Shown: positions 32,157 through 42,870, counted from the first letter of the stretch. The stretch: 46,981 bases of DNA from Yoonia sp. (GCA_029252195.1 JAQXBV010000083.1:1-46981); one strand, 5' to 3'. Notes: generated by a model not told the origin, from the letters alone. Translations and numbers: made by a program.

Positions 32157-33298
32157 CAGGCTTTTCCTCGCACGGATTGGGGATGGGGGTATGCGGCCAA
32201 GAAACGGGCGCGGATGATCAGAACCCAAAGCACAACCGCACCAAGCTGGTGCACGATCGCGATATTCACGGGTGCCGAGTAGATGACCGTCACGATGCCA
32301 AGCAGAACCTGCACCAGCATCATCGCCATCGTCGCATGAAAGGCAAACTTCGTGCGGCTATTTGCAGCCTTGCGCGCGCGGGTCCAGACGTAAATACCGA
32401 AGGCAAACAAAACATAGCCCGCCATCCGGTGCATGAATTGCACCAGACCCGGGTCTTCAAAGAAGTTGCGCCAGAGCGGCACCAGATCAAAGGGCTGCGG
32501 CGGCAAAAATCCGCCCGCCATCAGCGGCCAATCGGGGTAGTTGCGGCCCGCATCAATGCCCGCAACCAATGCCCCCAGCAGAATTTGCAGGAAGGCCAAT
32601 CCGATCAACCAAGAGCCCAGCTTTGACAGCCGCGCATCGGCCAAGCGACGCGCTTGCAGCAAATCCACCTCGCGTCGCGACAGCCGCAAGATATACCAAG
32701 TGATCACGCCAAAGATGATGAAGGCCAGCCCAAGGTGTGTGGCAAGGCGGTAGGAGGCCACGTCCAGCATCCCGTCTTTCAGGCCGCTCGATACCATCCA
32801 CCAGCCAATCGCGCCCTGTAATCCCCCCAAGGCGCCTAGACCCAAAAGCCGACCCGACCAGCCGTTGGGAATTTTGCGCAGGGCCAGAAAGCCGAAAAAG
32901 CCAGCCGCCCAGACAAGCCCGATCACGCGGCCAAGCTGGCGATGGCCCCATTCCCACCAGAAAATACCCTTGAACTCCGCGAGGGTCATCCCCTTGTTCT
33001 GCAACTGATATTCAGGGATCGCTTGGTATTTCTCAAAGGCAGTTGTCCATTCCGCCTCTGAGCTGGGCGGCTTTGCCCCCGTGATCGGCGCCCATTCCGT
33101 GATCGACAAGCCGCTGTCGGTCAGACGGGTCAAGCCGCCGACCAAGATCATCACCCCCACAAGCGCGAAAATCACGCCCAACCAGATACGGATCGGACCG
33201 CGCGCACCCTGCCCGCCACGATCAATCCCACCGGGGGCTGCGACCTGCTTTTGCGTGGTGCCAACCTCTTCAAAGATGCTGCGGGTTTTATTGGCCAT
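32156..33298 (-). CDS. ctaA: Heme A synthase
   Basis: A 380-residue CtaA, which oxidises the C8 methyl group of heme O to make heme A for cytochrome oxidase. Eight membrane helices are visible. Conserved histidines occur in WWEWGHRQLGR, in LATHLGLAF, in FMHRMAGY and in VHQLGAVV, the four heme-ligand positions of the family. The alphaproteobacterial type-2 features (TDSGLSITEW, WKPITG-like loop) are seen. The ATG at 33298 has AGGAG eight bases upstream. It leads a three-gene overlapping operon with the carboxypeptidase and thioesterase. Confidence 0.96.
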   Translation of the reverse strand: MANKTRSIFEEVGTTQKQVAAPGGIDRGGQGARGPIRIWLGVIFALVGVMILVGGLTRLTDSGLSITEWAPITGAKPPSSEAEWTTAFEKYQAIPEYQLQNKGMTLAEFKGIFWWEWGHRQLGRVIGLVWAAGFFGFLALRKIPNGWSGRLLGLGALGGLQGAIGWWMVSSGLKDGMLDVASYRLATHLGLAFIIFGVITWYILRLSRREVDLLQARRLADARLSKLGSWLIGLAFLQILLGALVAGIDAGRNYPDWPLMAGGFLPPQPFDLVPLWRNFFEDPGLVQFMHRMAGYVLFAFGIYVWTRARKAANSRTKFAFHATMAMMLVQVLLGIVTVIYSAPVNIAIVHQLGAVVLWVLIIRARFLAAYPHPQSVRGKA

Positions 33299-33354
33299 AA
33301 CGGGATCTCCTGACATTTGACTGCAACCTAGGACGGGATGAAGCCCGCGACAAG

Positions 33355-34101
33355 TCAGCGATCGCCGCGCTCTTTCCATCGGACCATTTGTCGCAAAATG
33401 CCGTGCAACATTTGCACATCCGCGCGCGTGAGCGGCATCCGGCTCCAGAGATTGCGCAAATTTGCTTTCATATTCGGTGCTTTATGGGCGGGATAAAAGA
33501 ACCCCGCATCGTCCAGCCGTTCTTCATAATGCGCAGCCAAGGCTGCCATTTCGGATTGTTCCGCCCAATTGCCAACGTGGCTGACGGTTTCATGAGCCAC
33601 CTCTGTCGTGGCCCGCTGATACTCATAGGCGGTCAGCAAAACGCATTGCCCAAGGTTCAATGACGCAAATTCGGGGTTCACAGGCACCGAGATAATCGCA
33701 TTGGCCCGCACGATGTCGTCGTTCTCCAGCCCCGCCCGCTCTGGCCCGAATAGCACGGCGACCTTTTGGCCCGCTGCAATCCGGTCGCGGGCCTCGATCA
33801 TCGCGGCCTCTGGTGTCAGCACAGGTTTCGTCAAATCACGGTCACGGGCGGTGGTCGCATAGACATAGGTGCAATTGGCACTCGCGGCATCGGTGCTTTC
33901 AAACAGTTGCGCTTCATCCAAAAGACGCCCCGCGCCGCTGGCCATCACAACCGCCTTTTGGTTCGGCCAGCTATCGCGCGGGCTGGTGATCCGCATCCGG
34001 TCCAGCCCGAAATTCCACATCGCGCGCGCTGCCGCTCCGATATTCTCGCCCATCTGCGGGCGGATCAGAATGAAGGTCGGTTGCTGGCGGTCTGTGGGCA
34101 T
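33355..34101 (-). CDS. trmJ: TrmJ-like SPOUT RNA methyltransferase
   Basis: A 248-residue SpoU/TrmH-superfamily methyltransferase. The N-terminus PTFILIRPQMGENIGAAARAMWNFG, the AVLFGPERAGLENDDI motif and SLNLGQCVLLTAYEY make up the trefoil-knot SAM site. Closest in style to TrmJ, which 2'-O-methylates position 32 of tRNA. The ATG at 34101 follows AAGGAAG. It lies 56 bases upstream of ctaA on the same strand, and is divergent from the ThiE-like gene. Confidence 0.9.
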   Translation of the reverse strand: MPTDRQQPTFILIRPQMGENIGAAARAMWNFGLDRMRITSPRDSWPNQKAVVMASGAGRLLDEAQLFESTDAASANCTYVYATTARDRDLTKPVLTPEAAMIEARDRIAAGQKVAVLFGPERAGLENDDIVRANAIISVPVNPEFASLNLGQCVLLTAYEYQRATTEVAHETVSHVGNWAEQSEMAALAAHYEERLDDAGFFYPAHKAPNMKANLRNLWSRMPLTRADVQMLHGILRQMVRWKERGDR

Positions 34102-34338
34102 TGGGCTTCCTTTCGGCTTTGGGCGCGTGATACGCTGGGCGCAATGATCACGCAAGGCGCGACCCATGGCTTACAATCATGGACATGGGGGAAGAGAAAA
34201 CGTGATGGGCTGCGACCAACGACCGCGAAAATGCGTCGAACTTGCACTGTCTGGCGCGAAATCGCTGCCGCCGAAGTAGCCAAGCCGCAATTTCCCATAT
34301 AGAAGCCGTGGAAATCAGTTCAGATCGAGAAACACATC

Positions 34339-34959
34339 ATGTCCGACGCCGACAAGCCACAGCTTTACCTCATCACGCCCCCCGACCTTGATCTTGAGAC
34401 CTTTCCTGACCGTCTGGCGGCCTGTCTCGATGTGGCGGATATTTCTTGCGTGCGCCTGACCATGGCGAGCCGCGACGAAACACGGATTGCTAAAGCCGCC
34501 GACGCCCTGCGCGAAATCACCCATGAACGGGACGTGGCCTTTGTCATCGACAGCCACATTCAGATGGTTGAACGCCTTGGGCTTGACGGTGTGCACCTGA
34601 CGGACGGCTCGCGCTCTGTCAAAGCCTCGCGCAAGGATCTGGGCGCCGACGCGATCATCGGGGCGTTTTGCGGAAATTCGGCACATGACGGCATGACCGC
34701 AGGCGAGTTGGGGGCAGATTATGTGAGCTTCGGCCCCGTGGGCATGACATCCTTGGGCAACGGAGCCATCGCGCCTTTCGACCTCTTTGAGTGGTGGTCG
34801 CAGATGATCGAAGTGCCGCAAGTCGCCGAAGGGGCCTTGGACGTGGACCTGATCCGTCAACTGACGCCCTATACCGATTTCTTCGGGATTGGCGACGAGG
34901 TATGGGCGCAAGACGATGCAGCGGCTGCGCTAAAGACCCTGATCGCCGCGATGGGGTAA
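34339..34959 (+). CDS. ThiE/TenI-like thiamine phosphate synthase family protein
   Basis: A 206-residue TIM-barrel protein of the thiamine-phosphate synthase family: start PQLYLITPP, the DGVHLTDGSRSVKASRKDLG strand-loop and DYVSFGPVG are recognisable. The canonical GPIYPTxTKK loop that binds pyrophosphate in ThiE is replaced by GPVGMTSLGNGAIAP, lacking the lysines. It may therefore be a paralogue with altered or lost activity, not the main ThiE. Its 3' end overlaps the convergent olsA gene by 30 bases. No other thiamine genes are nearby. Confidence 0.78.
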   Translation: MSDADKPQLYLITPPDLDLETFPDRLAACLDVADISCVRLTMASRDETRIAKAADALREITHERDVAFVIDSHIQMVERLGLDGVHLTDGSRSVKASRKDLGADAIIGAFCGNSAHDGMTAGELGADYVSFGPVGMTSLGNGAIAPFDLFEWWSQMIEVPQVAEGALDVDLIRQLTPYTDFFGIGDEVWAQDDAAAALKTLIAAMG

Positions 34960-35766
34960 GCCACCGCGCACCTGATCCTCAAGCGTTCTGGCCAAAACCT
35001 TGCGATCCGCGAAATCGGTCAGTTTGACGGGCGAGTGATAAATCACTGTCACCTTGCCTTGTTTGGCCGCGGCCAAAGTCGCGAGTAAATGCGGCCCAAA
35101 CGCCATATCGCCCCACCAGCCGTAAAAGCGTGGATCGGCCCCTTCGGGGGCTTGGTAAATCAACGTCACGGCTTGCAAACGCAGGGTGTCTGCCAGCGCG
35201 GGGTCAAAGAAGGCTCCAAATAAAGTGGGCTTGAACGGCAAAACGACCTGTCCGTCGGTGCTGGTGCCTTCTGGGAAAAACAAGAGCTTATGGCCCGCGT
35301 TCAACCTCTCTTTGAACACTGTGATTTGCGCAGCAGCCTCGCGGCGGTCGCGCTTGATAAACACTGTCCCCGTCGCGCGCGCCAGCCAGCCAATGCCAGG
35401 CCATTTTGCGACCTCTTCCTTGGAAACAAAATATATCCGCTTGGCGGCATTGAGCGCAAAGATATCGAGCCAAGACGAATGGTTCGCTACCACAGCACCC
35501 GCGCCACCCATCGGCGCGCCCTGCTTTTCATAGGCAATGCCCAGCAAGACGAATGCGGTGCGGCAGACAAATTGCGTAATATAAGGGGTCCAGGGGCGGC
35601 CTGCGCCAAATAATGGTCGCTCGATAAGACGAACGAGTAAAAGCAGTAAAAGACACCCGAACACCAGCGAACCCAGCGGCACACCGCGCGCAATCACACG
35701 CAGCCAGCCTGCGGCATTGATCTGCTCTGGGTCCGGTTCCTCGTGCGCGCGCCAAACTTGCGTCAT
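34930..35766 (-). CDS. olsA: Lyso-ornithine lipid O-acyltransferase (PlsC family)
   Basis: A 278-residue membrane acyltransferase with one or two N-terminal helices (about 25-55). It has the PlsC motifs NHSSWLD (HX4D) and FPEGTSTDG. In isolation it could be a 1-acylglycerol-3-phosphate acyltransferase, but its start overlaps the stop of the OlsB-like gene (ATGA), the arrangement of the olsBA operon. I therefore assign the second step of ornithine-lipid synthesis, adding the secondary fatty acid to lyso-ornithine lipid. Confidence 0.88.
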   Translation of the reverse strand: MTQVWRAHEEPDPEQINAAGWLRVIARGVPLGSLVFGCLLLLLLVRLIERPLFGAGRPWTPYITQFVCRTAFVLLGIAYEKQGAPMGGAGAVVANHSSWLDIFALNAAKRIYFVSKEEVAKWPGIGWLARATGTVFIKRDRREAAAQITVFKERLNAGHKLLFFPEGTSTDGQVVLPFKPTLFGAFFDPALADTLRLQAVTLIYQAPEGADPRFYGWWGDMAFGPHLLATLAAAKQGKVTVIYHSPVKLTDFADRKVLARTLEDQVRGGLPHRGDQGL

Positions 35767-36536
35767 TGTAAACCGCCCGTCGCGTAGAGCTTGCGCGACT
35801 TTGGATCCATGTCAGCGGTATCCAAAACAAGGCAAACATCTGTGGTCTGAAAGTTATGATCGACAAAGGCACCCTGCCCGATTGCGCCGCCCAAACGCAA
35901 ATAGGCCTTGATCAAAGCAGGCGTCGCCACCATTGCCGCCTTTCGGTCGATAGTCTGTGCGGGGAGCAGATCCATCGCAACCGCACCACTGGCGCGCGCA
36001 ACAGGTGCAAGCTCGCGAGATGCGAGATGGTTGGCATGCAAATAAGACAGTGGTTGCGCCAAAGGCCCAAGGTCAGTCCCGTGAAATGAGGCAACGCCGA
36101 AGAGAATCCGGTATTTCTTTTCGAGCACAAAACCTGCCAGCCCTGACCAGATCCGATGCATGGCCAACCCGCCGCGATAATCGGGATGCACGCAGGCGCG
36201 GCCCAATTCCAAGATCCGGCGGTGACCGTTACGCAAGGCCGTCAGATCGAACTCGGTCTCAGAGTAAAACCGGCCCGCTTTGGCGGCGCAGGCGAGATCC
36301 ATCAAGCGATAGGCCCCAACCAGCTGCGCGGGCGCTGCGGGGTGCATATCCTCCAAAAGCAGGTGCATCGCGAAGGGATCAAATTCATCGGCCTCGCGCC
36401 GCGCCACATGATCGACAAGTGCACCATCGGCTCCCATTTCTTCGACAAAGACAGCATAGCGAAGCCGCTGCGCTGCGGCGACATCGTCCGGTGTCGCGGC
36501 CATGCGCACAACAAATTCGGGGCTATGTTTGAGCAT
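35763..36536 (-). CDS. olsB: Ornithine N-acyltransferase OlsB (GNAT fold)
   Basis: A 257-residue protein of the OlsB/hemolysin-like GNAT acyltransferase family. It would transfer a 3-hydroxyacyl group from acyl carrier protein to the alpha-amino group of ornithine, the first step of ornithine-lipid synthesis. The motifs RLRYAVFVEEMGA, FDPFAMHLLL, RILELGRACVHPDYR and GVASFHGTD are characteristic. The ATG at 36536 has AGGA close upstream. Ornithine lipids replace phospholipids under phosphate limitation; the arginase at 2.9 kb could feed this pathway. I saw no clear PHO box. Confidence 0.9.
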   Translation of the reverse strand: MLKHSPEFVVRMAATPDDVAAAQRLRYAVFVEEMGADGALVDHVARREADEFDPFAMHLLLEDMHPAAPAQLVGAYRLMDLACAAKAGRFYSETEFDLTALRNGHRRILELGRACVHPDYRGGLAMHRIWSGLAGFVLEKKYRILFGVASFHGTDLGPLAQPLSYLHANHLASRELAPVARASGAVAMDLLPAQTIDRKAAMVATPALIKAYLRLGGAIGQGAFVDHNFQTTDVCLVLDTADMDPKSRKLYATGGLQ

Positions 36537-36648
36537 TGATATCCTCAAAGGCATCTCGGAACTGCGCTTTTAGGATTCTGGTAACCATTTGGCAACATTT
36601 TTGCCAGAAAGTCGGCGTTAACCTAGATTGACAGCCTCCATCACCTCG

Positions 36649-36840
36649 CTACTCTGAGTTGTGCGGAGCATCGGAATGAACAAGGATAAGCATGATACGC
36701 GCCCCATCGATCACAACTTTACCAACATCGCGAAAATTCACGGTGATCCAGCCCGCCACATTAGATTGCACCTGCCCTGTGCCCCATTCGGGCGCATCGG
36801 GGTGCATGACCAACATCCCCGGCGCAAGCACCGCATTCAT
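36649..36840 (-). CDS. DUF3553 small protein
   Basis: A 63-residue DUF3553 protein with the family pattern PGMLVMHPDAPEWGTGQVQS and VTVNFRDVGKVVID. It is predicted to be a small beta-barrel similar to the C-terminal module of UvrD/CarD-type proteins, possibly for protein or RNA-polymerase contacts; the function is unknown. I use the third-methionine-type start at 36840, matching relatives that begin MNA; a start at 36849 is also possible. It is divergent from chpT with only about 38 bases between start codons. Confidence 0.82.
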   Translation of the reverse strand: MNAVLAPGMLVMHPDAPEWGTGQVQSNVAGWITVNFRDVGKVVIDGARIMLILVHSDAPHNSE

Positions 36841-36866
36841 ATCCACCATTTTCTCACCACTTCTTT

Positions 36867-36871
36867 AGGAG
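36867..36871 (+). promoter_or_regulatory. Ribosome-binding site deciding the chpT start
   Basis: AGGAG, a near-perfect anti-16S match, lies seven bases before the ATA at 36879. No ATG, GTG or TTG occurs in frame between the upstream in-frame TGA (36807) and the conserved first residues of ChpT, so this site points to ATA as initiator. Confidence 0.65.
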
Positions 36872-36878
36872 ACCCCAA

Positions 36879-37475
36879 ATACGCACAGACATCTCGGCCC
36901 TGATCGGATCACGCATTTGCCATGACCTTATCAGCCCAATTGGTGCAATCGGCAATGGGGTAGAACTGCTCTCTCTTGGCGAGGGCCCCGCGAATGGCTC
37001 GCCAGAGTTGGAATTAATCAGCGAAAGCGTGGAAAACGCGAGCGCACGGATCAAATTCTTTCGGATCGCTTACGGGTCGAACGCATCACACCAAATGATT
37101 GGCCGACAAGAGGTGCTCTCGACCCTTGCAGCCACCGCGCGCGGGGGCAGGCTCACTTATTTCTGGAATATTTCAGACGATCAGCCGCGCGATGAAGTTC
37201 GCGCCGTCTTTCTGGGGCTCCAGTGTTTTGAAACGGCGCTGCCGCTTGGCGGCACAATTGACATCAACCGCAGTGAAGGTATTTGGGAAATCCAAGCCAC
37301 CGGCCGCAGGCTTGCGCTTGATGCATCACTTTGGGATAGCCTCGCCAATCCGCGCCTCAAAACCGATTTTACCCCCGCTGAGGTGCAGTTTGCACTTTTG
37401 CCAACGGCGCTCCACGAGGCGCGGCGGAAAATCGAAATTCGCCGCGCAGACGATAGTCTGATAATGCGGTTTTAA
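36879..37475 (+). CDS. chpT: Histidine phosphotransferase ChpT, apparent ATA start codon
   Basis: A 198-residue ChpT, which passes phosphate from the CckA kinase to CtrA (and to CpdR). The N-terminal dimerisation helix carries the phospho-accepting His15 in SRICHDLISPIGAIGNG, diagnostic for the family; the C-terminal part is the degenerate ATPase-like fold. A frame counted only from conventional start codons would begin at a TTG at 37008 and lose the histidine helix. Extending upstream gives RTDISALIGSR, the expected N-terminus, and the codon before it is ATA, seven bases after AGGAG. CTG at 36900 and ATC at 36891 are the only other near-cognate options. The TAA directly abuts the convergent proA stop. 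Confidence 0.88.
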   Translation: MRTDISALIGSRICHDLISPIGAIGNGVELLSLGEGPANGSPELELISESVENASARIKFFRIAYGSNASHQMIGRQEVLSTLAATARGGRLTYFWNISDDQPRDEVRAVFLGLQCFETALPLGGTIDINRSEGIWEIQATGRRLALDASLWDSLANPRLKTDFTPAEVQFALLPTALHEARRKIEIRRADDSLIMRF

Positions 37476-38729
37476 CTAGGATCGGACCGTTCCGTCACCC
37501 GTGACGAGGTATTTAAAACTCGTCAATTGCACGGCCCCCACTGGGCCGCGCGCATGCAGTTTACCTGTCGCGATCCCGATTTCAGCGCCCATCCCGAATT
37601 CGCCCCCATCGGCAAATTGAGTTGAGGCATTTCGCATCAAAATCGCGCTATCGAGTTGGTGGAAAAACTGATCCGCGACGGCATCGTCTTCGGTCAAAAT
37701 CGCGTCGGTGTGATTGCTGCCATAGGCGCGGATATGGGCAATCGCCGCGTCCACACCGTCGACAACCTTGGCCGCAATGATCATATCGAGAAACTCGTGG
37801 CCGAAGTCGTCGGCAGTGGCCGCAACCGTGCCGACAGTCTTGGCAATCACCGCGTCACCGCGCACCTCGACGCCTGCGTCGATCAGATCGCGGACCAGAA
37901 TATCACCATATTTGTCGTAAAACGCGCGATCGACCAACAGACACTCTGCCGACCCGCAAATCCCCGTTCGCCGCGTCTTTGCGTTCAGCAAGACAGCCCG
38001 CGCTTTCTCCAAATTGGCCGCGCCATCGACATAGACGTGGCAAATCCCCTCAAGGTGCGCAAAAACCGGCACGCGGGCCTCTTTTTGCACCAGCCCGACA
38101 AGGCCCTTGCCACCACGCGGAATGATAACATCAATATAATCAACAGCTTGTAAAATCGCCGTCACCGCCGCTCGGTCCCGCGTCGGGACCAACTGGATCG
38201 CATGTTCGGGGAGACCATGCGCCGCCAACCCCTTTAGCAGGCAGCTGTGGATGGCATTTGCCGAGTGGAAACTTTCCGAGCCGCCGCGTAAAATCACCGC
38301 ATTGCCCGATTTCAAACAAAGCGCCCCCGCATCAGCCGTGACGTTCGGACGGCTTTCATAGATGACGCCAATCACGCCAATCGGGGTCCGCACGCGCTGG
38401 ATATGCAGGCCCGAGGGCTGTGTCCAAGCGTCGATGACCTCGCCGACAGGGTCTTTTTGGGCTGCAACCGCAAGCAAGCCATCCACGATGCCCTGAATCC
38501 GCGCTTCATTCAGCATCAAGCGGTCCATCATCGCAGGCGACAGACCCTTCGCGGTGCCGTAATCCAGATCCTTCGCATTGGCCGCAAGGATTGCCGCACT
38601 TTCCGCCCAAATCGCATCCGCCGCCGTCTTCAAGGCGCTGGCTTTCGCCTCGGAGGAGGCCACCGCCAAGTCACGCGCCGCCGCGCGCGCCTGCTTGCCG
38701 ATCGTGTTCATCACCTCGGAAATGTCCAT
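37476..38729 (-). CDS. proA: Gamma-glutamyl phosphate reductase
   Basis: A 417-residue ProA, reducing glutamyl-5-phosphate to the semialdehyde in proline biosynthesis. The NADP-dependent aldehyde-dehydrogenase-like fold is recognised by [21 protein letters not shown] and [13 protein letters not shown]. The catalytic cysteine is in [11 protein letters not shown]. The ATG at 38729 follows AAGGAGG; the frame opens nine codons earlier. It ends the obgE-proB-proA run, ten bases after proB. Confidence 0.97.
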   Translation of the reverse strand: MDISEVMNTIGKQARAAARDLAVASSEAKASALKTAADAIWAESAAILAANAKDLDYGTAKGLSPAMMDRLMLNEARIQGIVDGLLAVAAQKDPVGEVIDAWTQPSGLHIQRVRTPIGVIGVIYESRPNVTADAGALCLKSGNAVILRGGSESFHSANAIHSCLLKGLAAHGLPEHAIQLVPTRDRAAVTAILQAVDYIDVIIPRGGKGLVGLVQKEARVPVFAHLEGICHVYVDGAANLEKARAVLLNAKTRRTGICGSAECLLVDRAFYDKYGDILVRDLIDAGVEVRGDAVIAKTVGTVAATADDFGHEFLDMIIAAKVVDGVDAAIAHIRAYGSNHTDAILTEDDAVADQFFHQLDSAILMRNASTQFADGGEFGMGAEIGIATGKLHARGPVGAVQLTSFKYLVTGDGTVRS

Positions 38730-38739
38730 CAAAGCCTCC

Positions 38740-40925
<2,186 letters not shown>

Positions 40926-41426
40926 CTATTGTGGCGGGTTACTCAAGCCATGCCAATCAGCGCGCTGCAACCGCGTGTAGTGACACAAAAGCGGAATACG
41001 GCGGGCTTTGGACGGCTCATAGCGGGTTTGCCAGTGCCGAAAGCCAAGCTTGGCCAGAACATGCCCCGATGCGGGGTTGTCGTGCCAATAGCTGGCGTCA
41101 AAATAGGCATGATCCGTCGTCGCAATCGCGTGGTTGATCGCATGAACGGCGGCTTGGGTCATAATCCCGCGACCCGAGGCAGAAGGGTGCAGCATATAGC
41201 CCAGCTCCCTGCCCGTCACAGCGACGGATCCTACCAGCGCCCCATCAAGGCAAATGCCCCAAACGAATCCCTTGCCGCCAAAGTGCTTACAGCGGCTTTT
41301 GGTGAACTCAGGGTTCGGAGGCCACGGCCAACCACCCAATTGGCGCACAACCGACCGCTCGGTCGCAATTGCGTGCATCACCGTAAAGTCATCAGGCCCA
41401 AGATCGCGATATGTCAGATTAGCCAT
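40926..41426 (-). CDS. GNAT-family N-acetyltransferase (third of three)
   Basis: A 166-residue RimJ/RimL-style GNAT protein. The acetyl-CoA region is LGYMLHPSASGRGIMTQAAVHAI and the C-terminal NPASGHVLAKLGF is the usual last motif. It starts inside the last eight codon-equivalents of the upstream GNAT gene (eight-base overlap). The substrate is unknown; candidates are N-termini of ribosomal proteins or small molecules. Confidence 0.87.
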   Translation of the reverse strand: MANLTYRDLGPDDFTVMHAIATERSVVRQLGGWPWPPNPEFTKSRCKHFGGKGFVWGICLDGALVGSVAVTGRELGYMLHPSASGRGIMTQAAVHAINHAIATTDHAYFDASYWHDNPASGHVLAKLGFRHWQTRYEPSKARRIPLLCHYTRLQRADWHGLSNPPQ

Positions 41427-41925
41427 GGTGCGCCATCCACGTCTTATAGGTCAGTTCCATCCGTTGTACGGTGACGGTTTCTTGCGTAGCGGTCTGCAAT
41501 TGTTCTTCAAATCCCGCATCGACAAAGCCCTGCTTTTGCAGCACCCGACGCGAGGCCTCATTGCCAAGGAAATGACTAGACATAAGTGCCTCATCGCTTT
41601 GCCCGAAATGCCACGCGACCACAGCGGCGGCGGCCTCTGACATGATCCGCTGGCCGTGATAGGCATGATCGAGCCAATAGCCCAAGTCAGGCTTGATCCC
41701 GATCACCCCGATCAGCCCCTCACCCGGATCAATAGCCCAGGTGGTCGTTGCGGGGATCACCTCGTGGATGAAGAAATGCGCATCATCGCGGGAGTAGGGA
41801 AACGGCGGTGCCGTCAGCCATTGCACCACATCCCAGGTATTGATCCCGTTTTGGATCGCGGCCGCATCGTCAGGCATCACAGGCCGCGAGGTCAACCGCC
41901 GCGTTTGCAGGACGGGTGGCGTCAT
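41419..41925 (-). CDS. GNAT-family N-acetyltransferase (second of three)
   Basis: A 168-residue RimJ/RimL-style GNAT protein with QTRRLTSRPVMPDD at its start, the acetyl-CoA site LGYWLDHAYHGQRIMSEAAAAVV, and NEASRRVLQKQGF near the end. Its ATG overlaps the stop of the first GNAT gene (ATGA). The three proteins look like diverged tandem duplicates rather than recent copies. Confidence 0.87.
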   Translation of the reverse strand: MTPPVLQTRRLTSRPVMPDDAAAIQNGINTWDVVQWLTAPPFPYSRDDAHFFIHEVIPATTTWAIDPGEGLIGVIGIKPDLGYWLDHAYHGQRIMSEAAAAVVAWHFGQSDEALMSSHFLGNEASRRVLQKQGFVDAGFEEQLQTATQETVTVQRMELTYKTWMAHHG

Positions 41926-42461
41926 AATCCCGTCTTTAGCGTATAGGTCCACGTCGGCATGGTCGCATTGCGCGACACGCTAAAGGCCTCTGCATCCCCC
42001 AGATATTCAAAGCCGCAATTGGTCAAAACCCGCGCTGATCCGGGGTTGTCCTGAAATACTTCTGCGAAAAAGCGGCGTGTTTTTCTTGGGTTAGCAGAAA
42101 TTATCGCTCGCACCGCCTCTGTCGCCAGACCAATGTTCCAGAACGCAGGGGCCACCCAATAGAAAATCTCGGATTGGTCGCGGTCCATGTTATCAAGGCT
42201 CACAACGCCAAAAGCTTCTGCAAAACCGTGCGCGGCCCCGTCCATGATCCAGACATCTTCGGTCCGATCCGCATTCAGGGCGCGGGTGATCATGGCCTCA
42301 ACGGAGCCTGGGGGCAGCGGATGCGGCACGGCACGCAACCCGCGCGCAATGCGCTCGTCGGAGGCATACATTGTAATCAGGCCTGCATCGGATTTGCGCG
42401 GCGGGCGCAGGACAAAACGCGTGGTTTCAATGCTTGGCTGGGCGATCACAATTTGATCCAT
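41922..42461 (-). CDS. GNAT-family N-acetyltransferase (first of three)
   Basis: A 179-residue RimJ/RimL-style GNAT protein: ETTRFVLRPPRKSDAG at the start, FYWVAPAFWNIGLATEAVRAI as the acetyl-CoA site, and NPGSARVLTNCGFEYLG near the end. The ATG at 42461 has GAGGGAAG upstream. It lies 118 bases after rpmA, with a hairpin in the gap, and leads the three coupled acetyltransferase genes before obgE. Confidence 0.87.
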   Translation of the reverse strand: MDQIVIAQPSIETTRFVLRPPRKSDAGLITMYASDERIARGLRAVPHPLPPGSVEAMITRALNADRTEDVWIMDGAAHGFAEAFGVVSLDNMDRDQSEIFYWVAPAFWNIGLATEAVRAIISANPRKTRRFFAEVFQDNPGSARVLTNCGFEYLGDAEAFSVSRNATMPTWTYTLKTGL

Positions 42462-42525
42462 CAGGCTTCCCTCCTCAATAGCGCAACTCGCTTCATTCCG
42501 CACCTAAAAGCAAATCGTTAAAATA

Positions 42526-42565
42526 CGAAGAGGGACCGGTTTGCACCGATCCCCCCTCATTTTTT
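42526..42565. terminator. Putative bidirectional terminator or attenuator after rpmA
   Basis: A stem of about eleven base pairs with mismatches (42530-42540 with 42545-42558) lies between rpmA and the GNAT genes. On the plus strand it is followed by six T, on the minus strand by TTCGTATTTT. For minus-strand transcription it may end most rplU-rpmA transcripts and let a fraction continue into the GNAT-obgE-proBA genes. Confidence 0.5.
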
Positions 42566-42579
42566 ACCTAAGGTTCGGC

Positions 42580-42849
42580 TTATTCAGCGGCCTCTGCAAC
42601 TGGCAGAACCGAAATAAAGGTACGGCCCTTGAGGCCCGTATGGAACTTTACGTTGCCTTCAGCAGTTGCGAAGATCGTGTGATCCTTGCCCATGCCAACG
42701 CCCATACCTGGGAACATCTTTGTACCGCGCTGACGCAGGATGATGTTGCCTGGAATGACGATCTCGCCACCGTATTTCTTAACGCCGAGGCGGCGACCAG
42801 CTGAGTCGCGACCGTTACGGGATGAACCGCCTGCTTTTTTATGTGCCAT
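42580..42849 (-). CDS. rpmA: 50S ribosomal protein L27
   Basis: An 89-residue L27 with the standard N-terminus [18 protein letters not shown], which reaches the peptidyl-transferase centre. No N-terminal leader for proteolytic processing, as found in Firmicutes, is present. It follows rplU by 21 bases. Confidence 0.98.
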   Translation of the reverse strand: MAHKKAGGSSRNGRDSAGRRLGVKKYGGEIVIPGNIILRQRGTKMFPGMGVGMGKDHTIFATAEGNVKFHTGLKGRTFISVLPVAEAAE

Positions 42850-42870
42850 GGTGTCTCTCCTTAACTTTGC

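Noticed and set aside
34144..34302. 52-residue plus-strand frame (start MITQGATHGL) between the TrmJ-like and ThiE-like genes
   Set aside because: It has no Shine-Dalgarno sequence. The C-terminal half is oddly protein-like, but not enough to call a gene without comparison data.
36537..36648. Possible PHO box in front of olsB
   Set aside because: A single CTGTCA-like half site is present without a properly spaced second copy.
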